Origin: Methylobacterium sp. PvR107
GTDB lineage: Bacteria > Pseudomonadota > Alphaproteobacteria > Rhizobiales > Beijerinckiaceae
Assembly: GCF_017833295.1 (NCBI RefSeq)
Contig: NZ_JAFIBW010000001.1
Span: forward strand, 3,685,501 to 3,749,500
Length of the DNA: 64,000 nt
Direction of reading: 5' to 3'
Within the stretch, counting starts at the first letter, position 1. The number at the start of each line of letters is the position of its first letter. This document shows, in pieces, positions 52,337 to 61,502 of this stretch. Both the position numbers and the translations under genes were made by a program. The notes under the pieces are model-generated. The model saw nothing but the letters and a program-made list of their open reading frames with translations, ran no database searches and was not told the DNA's origin.

Positions 52337-53380
52337 GTGAAGACGAATCCCGGCCGCTTCTTCGAGGATTTCCGCCTCGGCGAGACCATCCGCCACGCCA
52401 CCCCGCGCACCGTGACGGTGGGGGACGTGGCGCTCTACACGGGCCTCTACGGGCCGCGCTTCGCCGTGCAGTCCTCGGACGCCTTCGCGCGCGCCTTCGG
52501 CTACCCGAAGAGCCCGCTCGACGACCTGCTCACCTTCCACATGGTGTTCGGCAAGACCGTGCCGGACGTCTCCCTCAACGCGCTCGCCAACCTCGGCTAC
52601 GCCGAGGGCGGGTTCCGGCGGCCGGTCTATCCGGGCGAGACCCTGTCGACCGTCTCCGAGGTGATCGGCCTCAAGGAGAGCTCGAACCGCCAGACCGGCG
52701 TGGTCTACGTGCGCTCGGTCGGCTCCGACGAGCACGGCGAGACCGTGCTGAGCTATTGCCGCTGGGTCCTCGTGCGCAAGCGCGACCCCGAGGCCGCGAT
52801 CGCCGAGGAGCACGTGCCGAGCCTCGCCAAGGTGGTCGATCCGCGGGATCTTGCGGGCGCCCTGCCGAAGCTGTCGGCCGCCGCCTACGATACGGATCTG
52901 GCCGGTAGCCCGCACCGCTTCGCCGATTACGCGGTGGGCGAGAAGATCGACCACGTCGACGGCATGACCGTCGAGGAGGCCGAGCACCAGATCGCCACGC
53001 GCCTGTTCCAGAACACCGCCAAGGTCCATTTCGATGGCCTGGCCGCCAAGGACACGCGGTTCGGCCGGCGGCTGATCTATGGCGGCCATGTGATCTCGCT
53101 CGCCCGGGCGCTCAGCTTCAACGGGCTCGCCAACGTGTTCGCGATCGCCGGCATCAATGCCGGCCGTCACGTGGCACCGCTCTTTGCGGGCGACACGGTC
53201 TATGCCTGGAGCGAGGTGCTGGATTCGGCCGATGTCGGCCGCGACGATGTCGGGCTCCTGCGCCTGCGCACGGTCGCCACCAAGAACCAGCCCTGCGGCG
53301 CCTTCCCGGACCGCGCGGGCGAGGGCTACGACCCGGCCGTGATCCTGGACCTCGACTACTGGGCCTTCGCGCCGAAATAG
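52337..53380 (+). CDS. meaC: Probable mesaconyl-CoA hydratase (double hot-dog MaoC)
   Basis: A 347-residue MaoC-family hydratase with two hot-dog domains: RFFEDFRLGETIRHATPRTV to about residue 150, and RFADYAVGEKIDHVDGMTVE onward, with KVHFDGLAAKDTRFGRRLIY and GGHVISLARALSFNGLANVF. Length and architecture match mesaconyl-CoA (2-methylfumaryl-CoA) hydratase of the ethylmalonyl-CoA pathway, which gives beta-methylmalyl-CoA. That pathway regenerates glyoxylate for serine-cycle methylotrophs and C2 growth. It uses a GTG start. Other pathway genes are not in the window. A different branched enoyl-CoA substrate is possible but less likely. Confidence 0.8.
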   Translation: MKTNPGRFFEDFRLGETIRHATPRTVTVGDVALYTGLYGPRFAVQSSDAFARAFGYPKSPLDDLLTFHMVFGKTVPDVSLNALANLGYAEGGFRRPVYPGETLSTVSEVIGLKESSNRQTGVVYVRSVGSDEHGETVLSYCRWVLVRKRDPEAAIAEEHVPSLAKVVDPRDLAGALPKLSAAAYDTDLAGSPHRFADYAVGEKIDHVDGMTVEEAEHQIATRLFQNTAKVHFDGLAAKDTRFGRRLIYGGHVISLARALSFNGLANVFAIAGINAGRHVAPLFAGDTVYAWSEVLDSADVGRDDVGLLRLRTVATKNQPCGAFPDRAGEGYDPAVILDLDYWAFAPK

Positions 53381-53404
53381 CGCCGGCGCCCGGCCCCGCA
53401 CGCC

Positions 53405-54034
53405 GTGGCGGCGGCCAGAATCCCGAAGGCGCGCGCCGTGACAGTGCGGCGCGCGGGGCCGGAGGACGCGCCTGCGATCGCCGCGATTCACGTGATCGCC
53501 TGGCACGAGACCTATACCGGCCTCCTGCCCGACACGATGATCTCCGCCCTCACCGTCGAGGTGCGGCAGGCCTGGTGGGCGCAGCTTCTGAGCAAACCGC
53601 CAGCGACGCGCGGCGGCGCGGCCTACCTGGCCGAGCTTGGCGGCAGGCCGGTCGGCTTCGGCACCTGCAACGCCCAGCGCTCGGACGTGCAGGCTGCGGC
53701 TGGCTTCGACGGGGAGATCAGCAGCCTCTACGTCCTGCGCGCCGCGCAGAAGCAGGGCGTGGGGCGGGCGCTCATGGCCAGGATGGCGATGCGTCTGCAG
53801 ACCGCCGCGTACCGCGCCGCCGGGCTCTGGGTGCTGCGCGAGAATGCGGCGGGCCGGCGCTTCTACGAGCAATGCGGGGGCACGCGGCTCGATGGGGATG
53901 CGGGGCTGCGCGTCCAGGGCCGGTTCACGGAGGTCGCCTACGGCTGGCGTGAACTCGCGACGCTCATGGCCCTCGCACCGGATCCAGGCCCGCGCCGCAC
54001 GACGCCTCCGCGGACGCGCGAGCGCGGCGGGTGA
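53405..54034 (+). CDS. GNAT-family N-acetyltransferase
   Basis: A 209-residue acetyltransferase. The fold starts VTVRRAGPEDAPAIAAIHVI, with AWHETYTGLLPDTMI typical of the acetyltransferase_1-like group. The acetyl-CoA loop is SLYVLRAAQKQGVGRALMAR, and WVLRENAAGRRFYEQCGG is the conserved end of the domain. The last ~35 residues are basic and low-complexity. The initial GTG at 53405 and a second GTG at 53438 are both possible starts. Acceptor substrate is unknown. Confidence 0.8.
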   Translation: MAAARIPKARAVTVRRAGPEDAPAIAAIHVIAWHETYTGLLPDTMISALTVEVRQAWWAQLLSKPPATRGGAAYLAELGGRPVGFGTCNAQRSDVQAAAGFDGEISSLYVLRAAQKQGVGRALMARMAMRLQTAAYRAAGLWVLRENAAGRRFYEQCGGTRLDGDAGLRVQGRFTEVAYGWRELATLMALAPDPGPRRTTPPRTRERGG

Positions 54035-54049
54035 CCGCCGCTCCGGGCC

Positions 54050-54673
54050 TCAGCGGATGCCGGCGCCCACCACCCCCGCCTCGACCGCCAGGGAGAGACG
54101 GTCCGTGACCGCCCACTCGACGCCGACGCCCGCCACCGGCCGCACCGCGATGTCCTGGCGGGTGAACGGCAGCGTCGATGGCGTCGGCCCGACCCGCAGG
54201 GACTCGTGGAGCGCCACAGCGCCGCCCTTGGCGTAGGGCAGCACGTCCGGCGTCAGGAGCGTCCCGACCTTCACCTCCAGGGCGCCGGCGAAGTCGCGCG
54301 TATAGGCGAGGCGCCCGTAGCCCGGCGTCAGGTTGCCGTCGAGCCCGGCCAGATAGTCGAGCCCGCCGCTGATCCCGTAGAGGATCGGGCCCTCCTGCCA
54401 CATCCGGCCGCCCTCGAAGCCGATCGTGGGGCCCGAGGAGTTGCCGAAATGCCGGGAGGCGGTCACCGCATATCCGGTCGACAGGCGGGCGTAGGAGCCG
54501 GTCCAGCGGCCATACGCGTCCTCGGCCGTCTGGGGCCACGCGAAGGACGGCAGCGGTGCGAAGCCGATCGAGGGCCACAGCAGCGCCTGGGCTGCGGCCG
54601 GTGACGCCTGAAGCAGGCAGAGGCCGAGGCCGGCGGCAAGGCGGAGCGGACGCGAGGCGGCACGTCGAGTCAT
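54050..54673 (-). CDS. Exported outer-membrane beta-barrel-like protein
   Basis: A 207-residue protein with a signal peptide (SRPLRLAAGLGLCLLQASPA, cleavage AAA-QA). The mature part has alternating hydrophobic strands and glycine-aromatic turns (GRWTGSYARLSTGYAVTASR, GGLDYLAGLDGNLTPGYGRL, RLSLAVEAGVVGAGIR) like small OmpA/Omp25-type porin-like barrels, ending in a short strand. No specific family can be named. It is convergent with the GNAT gene 16 bp away. Confidence 0.65.
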   Translation of the reverse strand: MTRRAASRPLRLAAGLGLCLLQASPAAAQALLWPSIGFAPLPSFAWPQTAEDAYGRWTGSYARLSTGYAVTASRHFGNSSGPTIGFEGGRMWQEGPILYGISGGLDYLAGLDGNLTPGYGRLAYTRDFAGALEVKVGTLLTPDVLPYAKGGAVALHESLRVGPTPSTLPFTRQDIAVRPVAGVGVEWAVTDRLSLAVEAGVVGAGIR

Positions 54674-54784
54674 GTTGCCATGTTAGCCGAAGGCATCGGG
54701 CTGCAACAGGGCAAGCTCGGCCGTCGACGCCGGCTGAACCGCCCCGGGATTTTCGAAGGCTTCAACTCTTGAGAGAGCGGAGCC

Positions 54785-55111
54785 ATGACGAAGCATACCC
54801 CACCGTGTTCCCCCGCGGTCCGCGAGCGGGCAGTCCGGCTGGTGCTGGAGCACCAAGGCGAGCCCGATTCGCAGTACGGAGCGATCCGCTCGATCGCGGC
54901 CAAGTTCGGTTGCTCGGGTGAGACGCTGCGCGACTGAGGACGCCAGGCCGAACGCGATCGGGGCGTGCAAGCCGGACCGACGACGAATGAGCGCGAGCGG
55001 ATCAAGACCCTGGAACGCGAAGTCCGCGAGCTCCCACAGGACAGCGAGATCCTGAGGAAGGCGTCGGCGTAGTTTGCCCAGGCGGAGCTCGACCGCCGGT
55101 TTCGGTCATGA
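54785..55111 (+). pseudogene. IS3-family orfA with two in-frame stops
   Basis: The frame reads VRERAVRLVLEHQGEPDSQY and IRSIAAKFGCSGETLRD, then TGA at 54935 where the family has Trp. It goes on as GRQAERDRGVQAGPTTNERE and EILRKASA, then TAG at 55070 where the family has Tyr, then FAQAELDRRFRS. It is a helix-turn-helix protein of the IS3 transposase that has lost function. Confidence 0.75.
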
Positions 55112-55460
55112 TCGCCTTCATCGACGATCATCGCGCGACCGACGGGGTCGAACCGATCTGCAGGGTGCTGCCGATCGCCCCGTCGACGGACCACGCCCAT
55201 GCCGCGCGCCGGACTGATCCGGAGCGGCTTCCGGCCCGCGCCAAACGGGACGCGGTACTGATGGCCGAGATCCGGCGCGTCGACGCGGCACACTTCCGGG
55301 TCGACAGTGTGCGCAAGGTCTGGCGGCAACTCGCCCGCGACGGGATCGTGGTGGCGCGCTGCACGGTGGCCCGGCTGACGCGGACGCTGGGCTCGGCCGG
55401 CGTCGTCCGGGGGCGACGGATTCGCACCACTATCCCCGATCCGGCGGCGCGCCTGACCCA
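55108..55460 (+). pseudogene. IS3-family orfB fragment
   Basis: Begins MIAFIDDHRATDGVEPICRV and continues RAKRDAVLMAEIRRVDAAHF, RVDSVRKVWRQLARDGIVVA and GVVRGRRIRTTIPDP, the N-terminal HTH_21 region before the rve catalytic core. The catalytic core is missing, and positions normally Tyr are replaced by Asp in several places. Confidence 0.7.
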
Positions 55461-56277
55461 AACCGGACAGCCTCCGGGAAACCCGGTGTGGTTCAATGGC
55501 AGGCGCACCGCCGGAACCGAACGCCACCGGGATGTCGGCAGAGCTGGACGGGCACGGGGATAAGCGTCGCTTGGGGTCGCGGGACCGGCTTTGCAGCCCC
55601 GGACCAGGCCGTCATGGGCAGCCCTGTCATCGGGCGCGAGAGAAGGCGCGATGGTGCGCACGGGCCGGAGAGGGCGGCCGTGCCCGCTTGTGCACATTCA
55701 ATCGACCTGCGTCGTCGGACGTCCATCCGGTTCCGCGGGGTGGGACCGAGCCGCCTTTCTGATCCCGAAAGCGCCAGCGCGGACCGTTCGTCCAGAACAT
55801 ACGATCAAACCGGAGAAACAAGTGTTTTCCCGGGCACAGATGCCAGCCGGAAGACGAACCGAAATCTGTGCCGGTCGGCAAATGTGTCTCCCGGGATCGC
55901 CGCGCATCGGTGTCCCGATCCGTGATGGCGTGCCCCGGCGATGGCCTGCGCTATCAAGCGCCGCCTTCCTCGGACCGCAAAGGTCTCGGAAGACGAGACC
56001 GCCGATGCCGCCAGACATTTCGTCCGCAAGATAGGGGTCGCCGTATCGGGCGCTTGATTGCCCCAGTCCCATCCCCGGCGCACGGCACGATCGCTCCGGC
56101 CCCAGCATTGTCAGCATGAATACTTACTTGACAATGATCAAATTTGTTTAATAAAAAGAGGCGATTCTGCGCCGGCACCATTGATATGGCGCAATATGGC
56201 TTCAAGCTCGCTGAAGGCGAAACAATATAAGAAAATATCGGTGATTTAGGCCGTATTATAACGTTTTGAGGGGCGGA
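55461..56277. other. Intergenic stretch grading from GC-rich relic to AT-rich promoter region
   Basis: No gene supported. The left two thirds look like decayed GC-rich DNA. From about 56110 composition shifts sharply to AT-rich. A -35 TTGACA at 56128-56133 with TAATAA-type -10 sequence 15 bp on (56149-56154) could drive the next gene, leaving an untranslated leader of roughly 115 bp. Confidence 0.45.
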
Positions 56278-57153
56278 ATGATTGAGCCAGCGGGAAGATC
56301 AATCGGCGCCGGATGGCCAAGAATTTATAGAGCAGTCTTGTCTTATTTAAATATCACGCCAGCAGTACAGATTTCTACGGCACAGCTTGAGGGGCTGCCT
56401 CAGGATTGCGAGGCTTGGCTCTCCCAGTTTTGGGAAAGGGCAAACAACGCAAAAGTAAAAATACCTGTCTATTTAGCCATGCATCCGCAGTCAACTCTGA
56501 TGGCCGCGAGATGTATTGCGCGTTTACCGCGCCTGAATGCGCGTCTGAGCCATCGGCCTGAAGGTGAGCTTATAGCAAAAGCGCTGAACACGGTTTGTTT
56601 GGCGAAGATTTTCAAATTATCCGACACCGGAGCCTGCGTCCTGGACGTTCCTGCTGTGCCGCAGGATTACAGTCTTGGATCATCCAAGCAGACGCTTCGA
56701 CGCAAAGTTAAGTCTGCGGAAAAACTTGGCATTTCATGTCGACAAGTTCATGACAGAAGTGAGCAAGTCGAACTCGTTGCTGTGCTGGATCGTGCTATCG
56801 CCGTCAAATCCAACCCCCTCTATCGGGAGCGTGACAGCGACCATTCTTACTTGGTTGGCAGCGGGTTATGGACTGTCGCATTCGCACAGAGCGGTGAGCC
56901 ACTTGTGATCGCCGTCACGCCCCACGAGGGGGAATGGGCACTTCTACAGGCGTTCGTCTCGCTCGGTGAAACCCAGCATCGTTCGGATGCGCGCTATCTT
57001 CTCACGAAAGTGGTGGTCGAGCGGCTGGCCGTTGAGGGCGTCCGGCACTTGGTCGACACCCGTAGTCCTTCTCAATTACCCAATGGGCTTCGGCATTTCC
57101 AGCGCATACTCGGATTTCGCATCAGGCGAATACGTATTCTGCAGGAGATCTGA
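56278..57153 (+). CDS. Orphan GNAT/FemAB-like protein in an AT-rich patch
   Basis: A 291-residue cytosolic protein of unrecognised family. The middle segment SKQTLRRKVKSAEKLGISCR resembles the RRxxRxAEK motif of FemAB/BioF2-like acetyltransferase-fold proteins. The end (SDARYLLTKVVVERLAVEGV, RHLVDTRSPSQLPNGLRHFQ, RILGFRIRRIR) resembles the closing half of a GNAT domain. ATG 56278 with GAGGGGCGG upstream is chosen; a TTG 12 bp earlier is also open. Base composition upstream and in the first third is lower in GC than neighbours, so recent transfer is likely. Substrate unknown. Confidence 0.6.
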   Translation: MIEPAGRSIGAGWPRIYRAVLSYLNITPAVQISTAQLEGLPQDCEAWLSQFWERANNAKVKIPVYLAMHPQSTLMAARCIARLPRLNARLSHRPEGELIAKALNTVCLAKIFKLSDTGACVLDVPAVPQDYSLGSSKQTLRRKVKSAEKLGISCRQVHDRSEQVELVAVLDRAIAVKSNPLYRERDSDHSYLVGSGLWTVAFAQSGEPLVIAVTPHEGEWALLQAFVSLGETQHRSDARYLLTKVVVERLAVEGVRHLVDTRSPSQLPNGLRHFQRILGFRIRRIRILQEI

Positions 57154-57948
57154 CGTTATTTGTCTTTTCGCAACTTTGCATCCCGCCGGGGATCAGATCC
57201 GCAGAGGCTTCTATCCCCGAGAGGTTTGACCGCCAAGGACAGCTTCCCGGCAACGATTCGAAGGTGGCTCACCATCCCCAGCAGGCCTTGAGCGGCGGCC
57301 GAGCGACGGCCGCTGTCGGGCCGTCCTGGCGGCCTTCCGCATGCCCGGCCTGGATCGTACGGGGAATGACCGCTTCCGGATCATGGGCTGCGGTCCCACT
57401 GCGATGCTCAAACGATCATTCGCGTCGCGGCGGCTTACGGGATGTCACGCGGCGCGACAGCAAGCCATGGCTTGCGAGCCAGCGCAGTCGTTTCCCGAAC
57501 GGACGTGCCCTCTTTCAGCATGCCGAGAAGACGTTGCCCCGCGCTCGAGCCGTCACGCCCGTGAGCGGCGGCTTGCGTGGGCCAGCGCTGTCAGCGCTCC
57601 GGCTTCACGTGCCGACTCGAAAACGCGCACCGACGATGAGCGACGCAATTGAAAAACCACAGTCATCCGACAGCATTGGGGCAATTAAACCTATAATGTC
57701 TGCTTAATACTGATGTATCTAAAACAAAATCTGTGATGAACGGGTCGCGACGCGTTTCGACATTTAGAATGATCGGATCGTGCGATTAAATTAAAACAAG
57801 TAAAATGAGAAAGACTTCGATTGACTCGAAGATATCTTGTCGAATCATTTGCGGCGTGAGAGATGTTGGTCCGAAGCCATCTGCAGAAGAATTTCTGACA
57901 GATGATCTTTTATCTACGATCTTGCGTTTGGTATACTGTAATAAATCT
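57154..57948. other. Intergenic stretch before the siderophore locus
   Basis: About 800 bp. The left part is GC-rich without a credible gene; the right part (57640-57948) is AT-rich and should contain the TonB-receptor promoter. TATACT at 57932-57937, 12 bp before the chosen ATG, is a possible -10 but is unusually close. No clear Fur box could be assigned by eye. Confidence 0.4.
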
Positions 57949-60117
57949 ATGACGACGATGCCATCTGAACGATTCCGCCGGTTCTTGACGAGGCGGATTG
58001 CGGTCATAACCGTGGTGCTGATTGGCTGCTTGAGCTCCGCGTCCGCCGAGGAGCGTCCTGTTGAGTCGAACGTCATCCTGGAAGAAATCTCGGTCGAGGC
58101 CGTCTCGGCGCGCCGCGGGCCGATGCCATCCTATGCCGGCGGCCAGGTCGCGCAGGGCGGGCGGCTCGGCCTGCTCGGCGACACCGAGACGCGGAAGGCG
58201 CCGTTCAGCATCACCAGCTACACCGATACCCTCATCCGCGACCGGCAGGCGCGGACGGTCAACGAGGCCCTCGCCCTCGATCCCTCGGTGCGCGCCACCC
58301 AGACCACGGGAGCGCCGTTCGACTCCTTCTCCGTCCGCGGCTTTCCGGCCAACGAGAATACCAGCGGCGAGGTCGCCTTCGACGGGCTCTACGGGATCGC
58401 GCCGAGCTTCCGCAGCTTCACCGACTACGCGGAGCGCATCGAGGTCCTGAAGGGCCCCTCGGCTGCCCTGACCGGGGTCTCGCCGAACGGCGCGGTCGGC
58501 GGGGTGGTCAACATCGTCCCCAAGCGCGCCGGCGACGACCTGACCCGCGTGACGTTGGATTTCGGCTCCGCCGCCTGGGGCGGCAGCCAGGTCGACGTGG
58601 CGCGCCGCTGGGGTCCCGGGCGGGAATGGGGCGCCCGGGTGGTCGGCAGCCTGCGCGGCGGCGCCACGCCCTTCGACCACCAGACCGAGACGACCGGCGT
58701 CGGGGCTCTGGCCCTCGACTACCAGGGCGACCGGTTCCGCGCCTGGCTCTATCTGCTGGCACAGACCGATCGCTTTAGCGCACCGTTGCGTCCGTTCCTC
58801 CTGAGAGCCGGCGTGCCCGTGCCGCGGGCACCCGACGGCCACCTGAACCCGACCCGGCCCTGGGAGTATTCGGACATCGACGATCACGGCGGCTTGCTGC
58901 GCACCGAGTACGACCTCACCGACCAGCTCACGCTGTTCGCGGATGTCGGCGGCGGACGGACGGGGGTGGAGCGCTACTTCCAGTCCGCCCCGACGATCCT
59001 CAACCTGCGCGGCGACACGACCAGCACGCCGCAATTCTACGCTCTCGGCGTCGACCGGCTGACGGCCGACGGCGGCGTGCGGGCGCGCTTCGAGACCGGG
59101 TTCATCCACCACGCCGTCACGGTGCAGGCTTCCGCGTACACGGAGGACGCGGACCGGTGGGTCTCCCCCGGCCGGGGCGCCTACCTGTCGAACCTCTACG
59201 CGCCCACCCGCGGGGCCTATATCGCGCCGATCTACGGCGCCGGCCGGCCGCGCTTCTCCGACAGCACCCTGTCGGGGGTCTCCGTGGCCGACACGCTGTC
59301 GGCCCTGGACGAGCACGTCCTGTTGACCCTCGGTGTGCGCCGCCAGCGCGTCGAGGCCGACAATTACCTGTCGAATGTCGGCACCCCGGCCTCGTCCTAC
59401 GACAAGGGCGCCACCACCCCGGTGCTCGGCCTCGTGGTCCGGCCCTGGGACACGGTCTCGCTCTACGGCAACTACGCCGAGGGCCTGAGTCGCGGTGACG
59501 TGGCGCCGCTGGTGGCGAGAAATTCCGGCGAGATCCTGGCGCCCTACGTGGCCCGTCAGGTCGAGGCCGGCGTCAAGCTCGATCTCGGCCGGCTCGGCGC
59601 CACGCTCGGCGCCTTCCGGATCACGAAGCCCGGCGGCGAGCTCGGGCCGCAGAACCGTTTCGCCCAGACGGGCGAGCAGCGGGTCAGCGGGCTCGAATTC
59701 ACCCTGTTCGGCGAGGTCACCCCGCAGGTGCGGGTGGTCGGCGGCGTCACGCTGCTCGACGGTGCGCTCACCCAGACGGCCCTGGCCGCCAATCTGGGAC
59801 ACCGGCCGATCGGGGTGCCGGGGGTGCAGGCGAGCCTGGGCGCGGAGTGGGATCTGCCGGGCCTGACACTTGACGGTGCGGTGCTCTACACCGGACACCA
59901 GTTCGTCGATCTGGCGAACACGCAGGCTCTGCCGGACTGGGCGCGGCTCGATCTCGGCTTGCGCTACGCGACGGTGATCGGCGCGCACCGGACGACATTC
60001 CGGGCGACCGTGCTGAACGTGACCGGGGCGAATTACTGGACCGGGGTCGCCACGTTCGGGACCTTCTTCCAGGGCGCACCGCGCATTTACCTGCTGTCGA
60101 TGGCGGTCGACCTGTGA
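57949..60117 (+). CDS. TonB-dependent siderophore receptor
   Basis: A 722-residue outer-membrane receptor. A signal peptide (FLTRRIAVITVVLIGCLSSA, then SAEE) is followed by a plug domain (KAPFSITSYTDTLIRDRQAR, SVRATQTTGAPFDSFSVRGF, RIEVLKGPSAALTGVSPNGA, GGVVNIVPKRAG) and a 22-strand barrel ending in a terminal aromatic-type strand (APRIYLLSMAVDL). The plug signature is that of FhuA/FpvA-like ferric-siderophore receptors. The stop overlaps the decarboxylase start, so uptake and synthesis are coupled. ATG 57949 is chosen; upstream in-frame codons precede the signal peptide by 48 residues and are unlikely. Confidence 0.9.
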   Translation: MTTMPSERFRRFLTRRIAVITVVLIGCLSSASAEERPVESNVILEEISVEAVSARRGPMPSYAGGQVAQGGRLGLLGDTETRKAPFSITSYTDTLIRDRQARTVNEALALDPSVRATQTTGAPFDSFSVRGFPANENTSGEVAFDGLYGIAPSFRSFTDYAERIEVLKGPSAALTGVSPNGAVGGVVNIVPKRAGDDLTRVTLDFGSAAWGGSQVDVARRWGPGREWGARVVGSLRGGATPFDHQTETTGVGALALDYQGDRFRAWLYLLAQTDRFSAPLRPFLLRAGVPVPRAPDGHLNPTRPWEYSDIDDHGGLLRTEYDLTDQLTLFADVGGGRTGVERYFQSAPTILNLRGDTTSTPQFYALGVDRLTADGGVRARFETGFIHHAVTVQASAYTEDADRWVSPGRGAYLSNLYAPTRGAYIAPIYGAGRPRFSDSTLSGVSVADTLSALDEHVLLTLGVRRQRVEADNYLSNVGTPASSYDKGATTPVLGLVVRPWDTVSLYGNYAEGLSRGDVAPLVARNSGEILAPYVARQVEAGVKLDLGRLGATLGAFRITKPGGELGPQNRFAQTGEQRVSGLEFTLFGEVTPQVRVVGGVTLLDGALTQTALAANLGHRPIGVPGVQASLGAEWDLPGLTLDGAVLYTGHQFVDLANTQALPDWARLDLGLRYATVIGAHRTTFRATVLNVTGANYWTGVATFGTFFQGAPRIYLLSMAVDL

Positions 60118-61493
60118 GCGTGACGCTGAGCGCCCCGTTCGCGGCACGGCGCGTGCGGCCGGGGCCGCCGCCGCTGCCTCCGCTCCTCGATCCGTTGATC
60201 GAGCGGGTGATCCGCGACACCCCCGCATGCCTGCACGCGCTCGTGGCTCGGCACGGCTCGCCCCTCAACATCGTCTGGCCGCACACCGTCGCGGGCAACG
60301 TCGAACGGATGCGCCGCGCGCTCTCCGCAGAGCGCGTCGATCACGCGCTTTTCTACGGCGCCAAAGCCAACAAGTCCCAGGCGCTGATCAGGGCTGCCGT
60401 CGCCGCCGGAATCGGGGTCGATGTCTCCAGCGCCGCCGAATTCGAGGATGCGGTGCGGGCGGGCGCCGCGCGCATCTGTGCGACGGGCCCGGCCAAGACC
60501 GCGCTGTTCCTCCGGCAGCTCGCCGGGGCGGGCGCCGTCGTGGCCGTCGATTCCCTCGAGGAACTGGACGACCTCGACACGATCCTCGGGCCGACCGGCC
60601 GGGCGCGTGTGCTGCTCCGCTATCGTCCGCGCTCGGCGGGCCGCACCCGGTTCGGCATGGCCACCGATGCCGTGCTGGAGGGGCTTCGCCGCGTCGCCCG
60701 GGCCGGCGCCCGCATCGCCTTCGAGGGCTTCCACCTCCACCTCTCGGGCTACGATTACGAGAGCCGCGCCGTGGCCGTCGCGGAGGTCGCCGCGCTGGTG
60801 GAGGCCGCGATGGGCCTGGGATTGCCGCCGCGCCTGATCGATGTCGGCGGCGGTCTGCCGGTGCGCTACGTCGCGCCCGAGGCCTACGCCCAGTACCTCT
60901 CGGAGCAGGCGCCGGAGCATTACGGCACCGGCCGGGTTCCGGGCGATTTCTATCCCTACGGAAGCGCCCTGACCGCCGCGGATTGGATCACCGGCCTGCT
61001 GCGGGCGCCCTGTCGCGGAACCACGGTCGCCGGCTATATCCGGTCGGCGGGCCTCCAACTCGCCCTCGAGCCCGGCCGCAGCCTGGTCGATCAGGCCGCG
61101 ATCAGCCTGTTCCGCGTCATCCGGACGAAACCCATCGGGGACGGCACCGCGGTCGTCTTCGTCGAGGGCAGCAGCTTCAGCGCCTGCGAGACCTGGTTCG
61201 CGTCCGAGTTCCTCATCGATCCGATCCTGCTCCCCGCCGCAGCCCGGACGCCGGACGTGGCGCCCCTGCGGGCCTTCATCGCCGGCCACAGCTGCCTCGA
61301 CGGCGACGTCGTCTCGCACCGGCTGCTTGCGTTCGCCAGCGCTCCGCAGCCCGGGGATCTGCTGATCTACGCGAATACGGCTGGCTACCAGATGGACCTG
61401 CTGGAGAACGAGTTCCACCGGCATCCCATGCCCGCGCGGCTGGTCGCCGGCCCATCCCCCGACGGTGCGTTCGTCTTCGTCCGGGACAAGTGA
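60114..61493 (+). CDS. Fold-type III PLP decarboxylase, SbnH-like
   Basis: A 459-residue PLP-dependent decarboxylase of the diaminopimelate/ornithine type. The PLP Lys lies in FYGAKANKSQAL; the phosphate loop in LIDVGGGLPVRY; EPGRSLVDQ and the C-terminal catalytic Cys/Asp in GHSCLDGDVVSH and ANTAGYQMDL are kept. In staphyloferrin B synthesis, SbnH decarboxylates citryl-diaminopropionate to the ethylenediamine derivative. With an SbnA-like gene next door and an IucA/IucC-like gene downstream, the same step is likely. Lysine or DAP decarboxylation is the alternative. Confidence 0.82.
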   Translation: MSVTLSAPFAARRVRPGPPPLPPLLDPLIERVIRDTPACLHALVARHGSPLNIVWPHTVAGNVERMRRALSAERVDHALFYGAKANKSQALIRAAVAAGIGVDVSSAAEFEDAVRAGAARICATGPAKTALFLRQLAGAGAVVAVDSLEELDDLDTILGPTGRARVLLRYRPRSAGRTRFGMATDAVLEGLRRVARAGARIAFEGFHLHLSGYDYESRAVAVAEVAALVEAAMGLGLPPRLIDVGGGLPVRYVAPEAYAQYLSEQAPEHYGTGRVPGDFYPYGSALTAADWITGLLRAPCRGTTVAGYIRSAGLQLALEPGRSLVDQAAISLFRVIRTKPIGDGTAVVFVEGSSFSACETWFASEFLIDPILLPAAARTPDVAPLRAFIAGHSCLDGDVVSHRLLAFASAPQPGDLLIYANTAGYQMDLLENEFHRHPMPARLVAGPSPDGAFVFVRDK

Positions 61494-61502
61494 GGTCGCC
61501 CC

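Larger units (their letters stand above)
54785..55460 (+). mobile_element. Decayed, truncated IS3-family element
   Basis: A relic containing a complete-length but stop-interrupted orfA and only the 5' part of orfB, in the overlapping order typical of IS3 (ATGA junction at 55108). No terminal repeats are identified, and similarity to orfB stops near 55460. It is non-functional. Confidence 0.7.
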
